In this document: piece after piece, positions 24,998-32,314 of the stretch
Numbering within the stretch: the first letter of the stretch is position 1
How the letters are laid out: the number at the start of each line of letters is the position of its first letter
Source: Microvirga massiliensis
GTDB taxonomy: Bacteria > Pseudomonadota > Alphaproteobacteria > Rhizobiales > Beijerinckiaceae
Direction of reading: 5' to 3'
DNA length: 33,094 nucleotides
Assembly (NCBI RefSeq): GCF_001006805.1
Contig: NZ_LN811351.1
Span: 800,873 to 833,966, forward strand
Made by a program: the position numbers and the translations under genes
Notes under the pieces: model-generated
Told to the model about the DNA's origin: nothing
Database searches by the model: none
The model's input: only the letters and a program-made list of their open reading frames with translations

Positions 24998-26426
24998 CCT
25001 CCAGACGGACCTGCACGCCTTTGCCGAGCGGCTGCTGCCGCGGCTCAGGAGGAGGGCGGAGACCATCTCCATTGCGGCCCTGATCGAGGTCCTGGAGCAG
25101 CTCACCATCGGGGCCGCCGGCGTCGAGGAGGTTCGCGCCGTGGCCGAGGCGATGCAGGTTGCATCTGGCGATCTTCCCGCTGGCGGCCGCGCCTGGCGGC
25201 TGCGCTGCCGGATCTACCTCGCCCATCTCGGCGACCCTCAGGCCGCCCTCGACCTCGCCCGCGATGCCGTGACCCTGGCGATCCGGTTCGAGAGCTCTCC
25301 TGACTGGAAGGAGGCGCCCGTCGAGATGATCCGGGTCGCCCTGGGCTGGCTCGCGGTTGCGACCGTGGCCAATAACTACGTGTTCCTGGGCGAGGGAGAT
25401 CGCCTCCGGCCCACGAGTAATCCTGCATCCATTGCATCGCAGCGAGGCACCGCGCTGGTGGCCCACATCGAGCAGCAGGCGCTGCTGGAATCCGCAGTAC
25501 GCGAGGCGACAGCCGAGGCCAGGAACCAGGGGCAGGCGGCACCGGAGCCCGAGAGGCCGCCGTCCACGCCCTCGCTGACGGCGATCGTCTTTCGTGAGGT
25601 GGGCAATGCCACCACGGGCGAGGGCAAGAAGGTCAAGCAGGAGTTCCAGGACCTGATCGACCGGCCGCTGCCGCTCGTGCCGATGCCGGACCTCGCGGCG
25701 GCGCGCGCGGTGCTCCTGGCGGAGTTCCCGTATGCCGAGGAGGTCATCGATCGCATCCTCCTGGAGGTGCCGGCCCGGGCCTCCATCCAGCTCCGTCCCA
25801 CCATCCTGGTCGGGGCGCCGGGATCCGGGAAGTCGCGCTTCGCACGCCGGCTCCTCACGGCATTGGGTCTGCCGCACGACGTGGTGCCGTGCGGCGGGGT
25901 CTCGGACGGGGTGTTCGCGGGCACGGCGCGACGCTGGTCGACAGGTGAGCCGTCCTTGCCGGTGGCGCTCATCACCCGGCACAAGGTCGCGGGGCCCGGT
26001 GCGGTGCTCGACGAGATCGAGAAGGTCGGGACCTCGCGCCACAATGGGCAGGTGCACGATGCGATGCTCGCTTTCCTCGAGCGCGAGACGGCCTGCCGGT
26101 ATCACGACCCGTACGTGCAGGCTCCGTGCGATATCTCGCACATCACGTGGCTGATGACCGCCAACGAACTGGAGGGGGTCTCAGCGCCGCTGCGGGACCG
26201 CTGCCGGGTCTTGCGGTTTCCCGGACCGGGACACGAGCATCTGCCCGTCCTGGTCCGCCAGATCATGACCGACATCCTGGCCGAGCAAGGATTGGATGAA
26301 CGTTGGATGAGTCCTCTCGATGAGATCGAGATGAATGCCCTCGCGGAGGCTTGGCCTGGCGGATCGCTGCGCGTGCTGAGGCGGATGATCGAGGTCGTGC
26401 TGACGTCCCGGAGCATGAAGCACTGA
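24831..26426 (+). CDS. Lon-type AAA+ ATPase without protease domain
   Basis: Encodes 531 residues from GTG at 24831 (ATG at 24834 is an alternative). Residues 1-240 are helical and unassigned, and a linker follows at about 230-260. The AAA+ module covers about 285-530: Walker A GAPGSGKS (328-335), Walker B GAVLDEIEK (390-398), sensor 1 MTAN (442-445), arginine finger region APLRDRC (452-458), and sensor 2 near GSLRVLRRM. Spacing and wording resemble Lon (AxxLDEIxK...TANxLxxxxxPLxDR), but there is no Lon N-domain or Ser-Lys protease. It probably remodels a protein partner within the cassette; the partner is unknown. Confidence 0.85.
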   Translation: MMATPGKSAQGIFDGSAARAQRFWKHFARRRTAALEGLHLPTEFELLAGMPFLAGDLQTDLHAFAERLLPRLRRRAETISIAALIEVLEQLTIGAAGVEEVRAVAEAMQVASGDLPAGGRAWRLRCRIYLAHLGDPQAALDLARDAVTLAIRFESSPDWKEAPVEMIRVALGWLAVATVANNYVFLGEGDRLRPTSNPASIASQRGTALVAHIEQQALLESAVREATAEARNQGQAAPEPERPPSTPSLTAIVFREVGNATTGEGKKVKQEFQDLIDRPLPLVPMPDLAAARAVLLAEFPYAEEVIDRILLEVPARASIQLRPTILVGAPGSGKSRFARRLLTALGLPHDVVPCGGVSDGVFAGTARRWSTGEPSLPVALITRHKVAGPGAVLDEIEKVGTSRHNGQVHDAMLAFLERETACRYHDPYVQAPCDISHITWLMTANELEGVSAPLRDRCRVLRFPGPGHEHLPVLVRQIMTDILAEQGLDERWMSPLDEIEMNALAEAWPGGSLRVLRRMIEVVLTSRSMKH

Positions 26427-26545
26427 CCCGGAGTGCGGGGCGGCGATCATGAAGGGTGGCTTGCGATGCGAAGGGAGCGGGCAGGACGTCGCCGCTGCGG
26501 AAACGATCAAGGATTGCGCATTCCTCTGAACAGAGTGGTTTGCAC

Positions 26546-27274
26546 ATGAGCCGGGATTCCGATCCCGAGAGGAAGCTCGCCGATCTGCGGGCGCAGGGCG
26601 TCGCGGTCGACGTCGATCGGGAGGCGCGCACGCTGCGCGTCTCGTTCCCGCGCTGGATGGAGGCCGACCTGCTCGCCGACCTCCTGCGGCGCGAGCATGC
26701 CGACGATCCCGTCGAGGCGGCGCGCAACATCTGGCACTTCGTCGCCCCGGTCCTGCGCGACTGCCGCTGGTCGGATGAGCGGATCATCCGGGAATACGCC
26801 ATTCCCGACGAGGTGCTCTCAGGCGAGGCCGACCGCCGGGCGAACGTGCGGGCGGCGGTGCAGCGGGCCGGCTGGGTGCTTGAGGCCCCCGACTGCCTCT
26901 TCCGCGGCGAGCGGCCCCTGATCGAGGCGTTCCGCTCCGGCGCGCTCTCCGAGGAGGACTTCGGGCGGGCGCATGACGCATTCCTGCGGGAGGTGTTCAG
27001 GCGCGAGAGGCTCATCCCCGAATCCTTGCCCGCACTCTCGAGTGACGTGCTGCGCGTGCGCATCACAGGCGGTCCGGATCCCGACGACAGCGTTGTGGTC
27101 ACCGTCGACCACCTCCCAACTTGGCGACGCGCACCGGTGCGCGCGTGCTTGCGTCGGCTGGCGGCTCACTACGTTCAACTCGCGAGAGATGAACTTGCCC
27201 GCGACCTGTTCCTGCTCGCACGCGGCGAGGAGCCTCTGGGCGAGGATCTCTTCACGCCGGAGGACGAACGCTGA
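26546..27274 (+). CDS. Uncharacterised cassette protein
   Basis: Encodes 242 residues from ATG at 26546. The frame is open 30 codons further upstream (26456), but that part is Arg/Ser-rich and unlike the rest. The protein is acidic and mostly helical with no membrane segment. Recognisable stretches are LRVSFPRWMEADLLADLLRR (about 27-46) and ARNIWHFVAPVLRDCRWSDE (about 56-75). I do not recognise a family. It lies 119 bp after the AAA+ gene and 63 bp before the Phd-like gene, all in one direction. Confidence 0.72.
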   Translation: MSRDSDPERKLADLRAQGVAVDVDREARTLRVSFPRWMEADLLADLLRREHADDPVEAARNIWHFVAPVLRDCRWSDERIIREYAIPDEVLSGEADRRANVRAAVQRAGWVLEAPDCLFRGERPLIEAFRSGALSEEDFGRAHDAFLREVFRRERLIPESLPALSSDVLRVRITGGPDPDDSVVVTVDHLPTWRRAPVRACLRRLAAHYVQLARDELARDLFLLARGEEPLGEDLFTPEDER

Positions 27275-27337
27275 TGTCCCGGATCGCGATTGAACGTGAC
27301 GCACGGAGCCGTGAGCGCTTGGCGTGAGGAGATCGTG

Positions 27338-27721
27338 ATGGACGAACGGCTCGTGAAGCGGATCCGGGGCGTAGCTCACTCGAGCCCTCAAGACATCGAG
27401 ACCGGCTTACTCGAGATGGTGGTCGAACTCGGTGGTGCTCCGCTCACCGTGCGCCGGGCCCGCGATAGCTTCAGCGCGGTCCTGCACAAAGCACGGGCTG
27501 GCACGATGCAGCTCATCGGCCAAACGCCGCAGGAGATGACCGTCGTGATCTCCCTCAAGGACTTGGTCCAACTCGTCGGCGCGGCCGCGAAGCCCCAGAC
27601 CTTGGGCGAGGCGCTCGATGCGATGGGCTTCAAGCCCGCTGGACGCAAGGTGGTCCGCCAGGGCCACCAGCGGAATCCCCCGAAGCGCTATCGCGGAGAA
27701 GACGAAGACCCAAACTCATGA
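27338..27721 (+). CDS. Phd/YefM-like antitoxin-fold protein
   Basis: Encodes 127 residues from ATG at 27338 with GAGGAG 6 nt upstream; an upstream TTG at 27290 is less likely. Residues about 40-85 (VRRARDSFSAVLHKARAGTM, then QLIGQTPQEMTVVISLKDLV) follow the Phd/YefM pattern: a helix with R-x-x-F/L-x-x-L/V, a strand turn, and V-V-x-S-x-x-D. Members usually neutralise a partner toxin and bind DNA. No RelE, Doc or PIN toxin is encoded next to it, so it may instead regulate the cassette. The C-terminal basic tail is disordered. Confidence 0.68.
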   Translation: MDERLVKRIRGVAHSSPQDIETGLLEMVVELGGAPLTVRRARDSFSAVLHKARAGTMQLIGQTPQEMTVVISLKDLVQLVGAAAKPQTLGEALDAMGFKPAGRKVVRQGHQRNPPKRYRGEDEDPNS

Positions 27722-27799
27722 CGTGACGTGGGTGGAGGCATGCCTGCGAGCGACCAATCCGACAGTCTTGCTATGGCCCGCGGCTGCTGAGGAGGAGCC

Positions 27800-28657
27800 A
27801 TGTTCTCGGTCTGCTACGTGATCCTGCCGTTTTCCGAGACAGCACCGGCTGAGGCGATCCGGTCATCGTTGGCACCCTTTCAGCGGGGTGGGCGGGACGA
27901 GTTGCCGGCCGATCGGCTGGCCTTTCAGGATGAGACCGATTGGGTGATCCGCCTGCATGAGGGCCGCTTCGTGTTCACGGCCTCCGGCCGAGGTGGGCTG
28001 CGCATCGAAGGCGGTGACCATGGCTGGATCGGGCCCCTCGACATTCGTGCGGTCAGGGCCGAGATGGCGCGCCGCGGCCTCACACGATGGGAGGTCCGGT
28101 TCGCCGACGTGGAGCCGAATCTCGATGGCTTCTTCGATCGCTTCGTGCGGGATCTGGAGCGTCACCCGGGGACGGGCCGCTACGGCCGCTGGCTCAATCC
28201 GCTCGGGCAGTGGGACTGGTGGGACCTGGGCGGGCGCTTTGATGGCCGCATCGGCGGAGATCGGCGGCAACACGGGCGCACCGCGAGCGGAATCTCATCG
28301 GGTCCCAATCCGGGCCGCTCAATCCTCGCCAACATCGAGGATGCCGTGGCACGCGCACTCGCCTCCGGGCCACCGGCCGCCGTGGATGTCCGGGCCGACG
28401 ACAACATCGAGATGGTGTCGCGCCTGCTCGAGGAGGCCCGCGCTGGGCGGACTCATGCCTTCCCGGGCGCCGTGCTGCTGCCGCCGGGCTCGGTTGAGGA
28501 CCGCCGGCGCTGGCTGGATTCCTGGCCCGCCATCGGCCCTCCGGATGCGCTCTCCTGGCTCGGGCTGCCGCCTGACGCCGGTTGGGAGGAGGTCGTCATC
28601 CGAGCGTATCAACGCTTCCCGGAGCATTGGGCCGCAGGGGTCGCCTATCACCATTGA
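27800..28657 (+). CDS. Uncharacterised protein with a WDWWDLGGRFDG motif
   Basis: Encodes 285 residues; GAGGAGG precedes the ATG by 4-5 nt. The N-terminus MFSVCYVILPFSETA is a strand-type start. The central motif WLNPLGQWDWWDLGGRFDG (about 131-149) resembles a WDW-x(2)-GGR motif seen in some phage-borne and accessory proteins of unknown function. The rest is soluble, without signal peptide or membrane segment. It is the last gene of the co-directional cassette begun at 23606. Function unknown. Confidence 0.75.
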   Translation: MFSVCYVILPFSETAPAEAIRSSLAPFQRGGRDELPADRLAFQDETDWVIRLHEGRFVFTASGRGGLRIEGGDHGWIGPLDIRAVRAEMARRGLTRWEVRFADVEPNLDGFFDRFVRDLERHPGTGRYGRWLNPLGQWDWWDLGGRFDGRIGGDRRQHGRTASGISSGPNPGRSILANIEDAVARALASGPPAAVDVRADDNIEMVSRLLEEARAGRTHAFPGAVLLPPGSVEDRRRWLDSWPAIGPPDALSWLGLPPDAGWEEVVIRAYQRFPEHWAAGVAYHH

Positions 28658-29100
28658 GGAGCGTCTTGAGACCTGATGCTAGGTCAGCCTTACCCCTGTG
28701 GCTGCTGGAGTCGGGACACGGTGGAAGCCATGAGGTTCGCGGCCGTGAAGGACCGGGTCCGCATGCTGGGTCGGGAGTTCCACCTCTTGGCAGGCGTATC
28801 GGTCGGGTCCGGAGCGAGGTCATCCTTCCATACGCTCGCTGCCAAGTGCGGACGCATCGCCTGAAGGAGACGGCAGATGTGCAAGGCCTGCCGTGGTCGG
28901 ACCGACGTTACGTGAGAAGCCGATGACCGATGGTGCAGGTCGCCAAACGGATTGGCTTTCGCGCTCGCCACCGCATCGCTCCCGGGAGCCCCGTTGAGCG
29001 GGCGCACCCGATGCGCGGATGCCAGGAGCGCCCATGCATGTCACGGATGAGTATACTCCGGTTACTCCCGCGATGTGACGTCCGGAGCCTGTCTGGTGGT
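28658..29100. other. Gene-poor stretch between the cassette and the resolvase
   Basis: No convincing gene is present. Short open frames (for example plus 28676-28864) lack ribosome sites and recognisable sequence. It may hold eroded coding remnants. Towards 29050-29175 the base composition becomes more AT-rich than the cassette. Confidence 0.5.
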
Positions 29101-29164
29101 GTCACAATAAAGCTGCCATTGGATTTATGTTACCGTATCCTGAGTGGGTCGACCCTATTGTGAC
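29101..29164. promoter_or_regulatory. Inverted repeat upstream of the resolvase, possible res site
   Basis: GTCACAATA (29101-29109) and TATTGTGAC (29156-29164) are perfect inverted copies 46 bp apart, ending 14 bp before the resolvase ATG. Resolvase subsites of Tn3-type systems often start TGTC, and the left arm reads TGTCACAATA. It could be part of a res site or an operator for the resolvase promoter. Confidence 0.5.
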
Positions 29165-29178
29165 GGAAGCCGCCCGTG

Positions 29179-29724
29179 ATGGCCCGCATTGGTTATGCCC
29201 GCGTGTCCCACAGTTCCCAGGACCACGCGACGCAGGAAGCGCGGTTGCGGGCGGCGGGATGCGAGATCGTCTGCGCCGAGAAGGCCAGCGGCAAGAGCCG
29301 CGAGGGGCGCGATGAACTCGCCCGCATCATGCAGTTCCTCAGGGCCGGGGACGAGATCGTCTGCGTGCGTCTGGACAGGCTGGGACGGTCGACGCGCGAC
29401 CTCCTCAACATCGTCCACGATCTCCAGGAGAAGGGCGCGGGGCTGACGGTCCTGGAGCCGTCGTTTTCAACCAGGGACGCGGCCGGCTCGATCCTGCTCA
29501 CCGTGCTCGCGATGGTGTCGGAGGCGGAGCGGAATTTCCTGCTCGAACGCCAGCGCGCCGGGATCGAGGCCGCGAAAAAGGCCGGGGTATATCAAGGCAG
29601 GAAACCTTCGGTGCCGGTCGGGACGGTTCGCGAGATGCATGCGGCCGGACATGGTCCGAGCGCCATCGCCAAGGCTCTTGGAATCAGCCGGATGAGCGTC
29701 CACCGTGCCCTCCAGAGAGTGTAG
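29179..29724 (+). CDS. Serine recombinase, resolvase/invertase family
   Basis: Encodes 181 residues, the normal size of small Tn3-type resolvases. GYARVSHSSQD holds the nucleophile Ser10. The arginine motif VRLDRLGRS (63-71) and the long E helix (LLTVLAMVSEAERNFLLERQ) are intact. A C-terminal helix-turn-helix (GPSAIAKALGISRMSVHRAL, about 157-176) binds DNA. It catalyses site-specific recombination at a short site, usually to resolve transposon cointegrates. ATG at 29179 is preferred over the adjacent GTG at 29176. No transposase is in view, so it is probably the remnant or accessory part of a mobile element. Confidence 0.93.
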   Translation: MARIGYARVSHSSQDHATQEARLRAAGCEIVCAEKASGKSREGRDELARIMQFLRAGDEIVCVRLDRLGRSTRDLLNIVHDLQEKGAGLTVLEPSFSTRDAAGSILLTVLAMVSEAERNFLLERQRAGIEAAKKAGVYQGRKPSVPVGTVREMHAAGHGPSAIAKALGISRMSVHRALQRV

Positions 29725-29726
29725 GC

Positions 29727-30115
29727 ATGGCGATCCGGCCGCTCACCGTCGTGAGCGGCCCAGGAAGCGATCGAGCCGCTTGGTCGACAAACCTTGCAGC
29801 CCTCCAGAGGTCGACCGTCCTCGAAAAGGCCATTGAAATGAGCCTGTGCACCTTGTCGCGCCGAAGAGACGCGCCCGCAAAGCCACTCACTCAAGAGCAG
29901 AGCGGGCGAACCTGGAAGCTCGCCAAGGTCCTGGCCAAGGCGACTGCGGTGTTCGGCTCGGAAGAGGAGGCAGGGCGATGGCTCGAGCATCCCGTCATCG
30001 GCTGAGCCAGCATCGCCCGATCGACCTCCTTGCGACGCCCATGGGCATGGAGACGGTGAACACCTTTCCGGAGCGTCTTGAGTTCGGGGTCCACGCATAC
30101 CGGCGCGTTCGATAA
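29727..30115 (+). pseudogene. Frameshifted Xre/MbcA/ParS-type antitoxin
   Basis: The frame from 29727 encodes TLSRRR...LAKVLAKATAVFGSEEEAGRWLEHPVIG and stops at 30003-30005. The sequence continues the same family in the next frame: LSQHRPIDLLATPMGMETVN...LEFGVHAYRRVR to TAA at 30113-30115. One missing base at about 30002 (GGCTGAGCC where GGC-nTG-AGC is expected) explains it. Together the two parts form the full toxin-binding domain (WLEHPVIGLSQHRPIDLLAT...LEFGVHAY) of antitoxins that pair with RES-type toxins. No RES toxin follows. It could be a true pseudogene or a sequencing error. Confidence 0.8.
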
Positions 30116-30439
30116 AGCCCTGCGACCGCGTCCTAAAGGTCGGTCGTTACGATCTACCAAGCATTTCTTGTCTTATGCCCAGAAATGCCGAAGCCGATCG
30201 GAGTTCGAGTTGACGTAACGTAGCGTGCTCATAGTGATCGCGCGTTGGAGTTGCCGAACAGCGCCCCGTGGACACCTGACAGAGCCTTACAGGTACGGGG
30301 TCGAGCGTGTGCTGTTCCTGGATATCCACATAAATCAGGGCATGCTAGGCCAGGAAAAGCTTGGCAGTATGCACGCGAATTGTGATCGTCCCATCGGCGC
30401 GTTGAGGTTGCTGAGTGCATCCGGACGTTCAGGGGACAT
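30116..30439. other. Upstream region of the Gabija-like operon
   Basis: A 324-bp gap without a convincing gene. It is less GC-rich than its surroundings and should contain the promoter of the nuclease-helicase pair. TTGACG at 30210-30215 is a reasonable -35 box, but no good -10 lies at normal spacing. AGGGGA at 30431-30436 is the ribosome site of the next gene. Confidence 0.45.
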
Positions 30440-32311
30440 ATGCGAGTTCGTCGACTGGAAATCCAAAATTTCCGGGGAGTGAAGAAAGGCCTCGTCGATT
30501 TTCGCGAGCACACGCTTCTTCTCGGAAGCAACAACATTGGAAAGTCGACGGTCTGTGAGGCGTTAGACCTCGTACTTGGCCCGGAGCGGCTGTTCCGCCG
30601 TCCTGTAGTCGACGAGCATGACTTCTTCTGCGGACAGTACATTCACGAGGGCTCACCTGTGGTCATTCAGATCACCGCAGTTCTCGTTGACCTGAGCCCA
30701 GAGGCCCAACGTCGGTTCCGACCCCACTTGCGCCCAATGAATGCAGCGACCGCGGAGTTCGTTGACCAAGGCGCAACAGCTCCAGAAGCGGCCGATGCGG
30801 ACGGCGTGATCTGGGCACTGCCGGTGACCTTCATCGGCCGCTATGATCGCGAGGAGAATGACTTCGTCGGAGGGACCTTCTTCGCACATCCGCCAGCCAT
30901 TGATCCCACGGAGGAGCAAGCCGCGAAACTCGGTGGTGGTCTCGATCCGTTCGGCCGCGAGCAGAAACGTCAGTGTGGCTTCGTCTACCTTCGCACGCTT
31001 CGAACCGGTTCTCGCGCGCTCAGCCTTCAGCGCGGGTCATTGCTGGATACGATCCTGCGTCTTGATAACAATGGCCTGGCGGCCATGTGGCGCGATACCC
31101 TCGAACGGCTTGCGGGTATGAGCCCGGCCATTGGCGAGATTCCTCAGCTAGAGACGATTCGTACTGAAATCCGCAACCGCCTCTCCCGCTTCGTTCAGCT
31201 CGCCCCTGACCAGACGGCCACAGGCTTCTACGCCTCCGAACTGACTCGGGACCACCTCCGCGAGGTGGTGAAATTGTTCATCGCGGCCCGACCTGGCGCC
31301 CACCAGCTTCCATTCGACCGGCAGGGCACGGGTAGCGTCAACCTGCTTGTCTTCGCCCTCCTGACCCTGATCGCAGACCTCAAGGACACGCGATCGGTGA
31401 TCTTTGCGATGGAGGAGCCCGAGATCGCGCTGCCTCCTCATGTGCAGAGGCGCGTCATTCAGTTCGTGCTCAAGGACATGGGGCAAGTGATCGTCACGTC
31501 ACACTCACCGTACGTCATCGAGCAGTTCGGACATGACCAGATCGTCATGCTTGACCGCGACGAAGGAGGTGTGTTGAACGGGAGACCGGTCGAACTCTCG
31601 TCCGTGCCACCCAAGAACTTCCGGGTGCAGCGTCGCCAGTTCGCTGAGGCACTGCTTGGCCGCGCCGTACTGGTCGTCGAGGGTAGCTCCGAGATTGACG
31701 TCTTCGCCAATGCCTCCAGTGTTCTTGAGGCCGCGCTCGGCGACGCTTATACGCATATCGATCTGGCAGGGGTCAGCCTGTTCGATGCTGGCGGGGATGC
31801 AGCCCTTCCCAAATACGGACCGATGTTCACCGCATGCGGGAAACTCGCCTTCGGCTTTTACGACAAACCGAAGAAGCCGTTCACGCCCGAGCAACAGACC
31901 TATCTCAAGGCGTATACCGAGGCCTGGGAGTCTCCGGCCAAAGGCATCGAGAGCCTCCTCGTCGAAGAAACCCCGATCAATGTTCTGGTCCGCTTTCTCC
32001 GGTCTGTTGAAACACGGGGTGATTATCCGATTGCGAAGAGGGTTGATGACGAGCCTCTGGATGATCAAGGCCTCAAGCAACTGGCCTTCGATGTGCTGAA
32101 GGCCAAGAAAGGAAATGCACTCGGGTACGCAGGACTCCTCATCAGTCAGTGCCACGAGCCCGCGGAACTGCCCAGGACGATCCGTAGCATCCTCGAAACA
32201 ATAAACGCCAGGGTCGCGAAAGTCCCGGAGATCGCCGCTGAAGAGTGCGGTCCCGATGAAGGGGGGCATCCGCATGTAACCCTCACCGACCTTGACGACC
32301 TGATCGGGTGA
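30440..32311 (+). CDS. gajA: OLD-family ATPase/TOPRIM nuclease, Gabija GajA-like
   Basis: Encodes 623 residues. The N-terminal ABC-type ATPase has Walker A GSNNIGKST (29-37), a degenerate signature region QGTGSVN (295-301), Walker B VIFAMEEPEIAL (320-331), and the H-loop TSHSPYV (353-359). The C-terminal TOPRIM nuclease has VLVVEGSSEID (410-420, Glu414), FDAGGD (448-453), and FYD (473-475). This is class 2 OLD organisation, with a UvrD-type helicase starting directly after it, as in Gabija, where GajA nicks phage DNA and its ATPase domain senses nucleotide. The length is slightly above typical GajA. ATG at 30440 has AGGGGA close upstream. Defence function is inferred from family and context. 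Confidence 0.85.
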   Translation: MRVRRLEIQNFRGVKKGLVDFREHTLLLGSNNIGKSTVCEALDLVLGPERLFRRPVVDEHDFFCGQYIHEGSPVVIQITAVLVDLSPEAQRRFRPHLRPMNAATAEFVDQGATAPEAADADGVIWALPVTFIGRYDREENDFVGGTFFAHPPAIDPTEEQAAKLGGGLDPFGREQKRQCGFVYLRTLRTGSRALSLQRGSLLDTILRLDNNGLAAMWRDTLERLAGMSPAIGEIPQLETIRTEIRNRLSRFVQLAPDQTATGFYASELTRDHLREVVKLFIAARPGAHQLPFDRQGTGSVNLLVFALLTLIADLKDTRSVIFAMEEPEIALPPHVQRRVIQFVLKDMGQVIVTSHSPYVIEQFGHDQIVMLDRDEGGVLNGRPVELSSVPPKNFRVQRRQFAEALLGRAVLVVEGSSEIDVFANASSVLEAALGDAYTHIDLAGVSLFDAGGDAALPKYGPMFTACGKLAFGFYDKPKKPFTPEQQTYLKAYTEAWESPAKGIESLLVEETPINVLVRFLRSVETRGDYPIAKRVDDEPLDDQGLKQLAFDVLKAKKGNALGYAGLLISQCHEPAELPRTIRSILETINARVAKVPEIAAEECGPDEGGHPHVTLTDLDDLIG

Positions 32312-32314
32312 TTG

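Noticed and set aside
24831..26426. Lon protease
   Set aside because: The AAA+ module is Lon-like, but the Lon substrate-binding domain and the Ser-Lys protease domain are absent.
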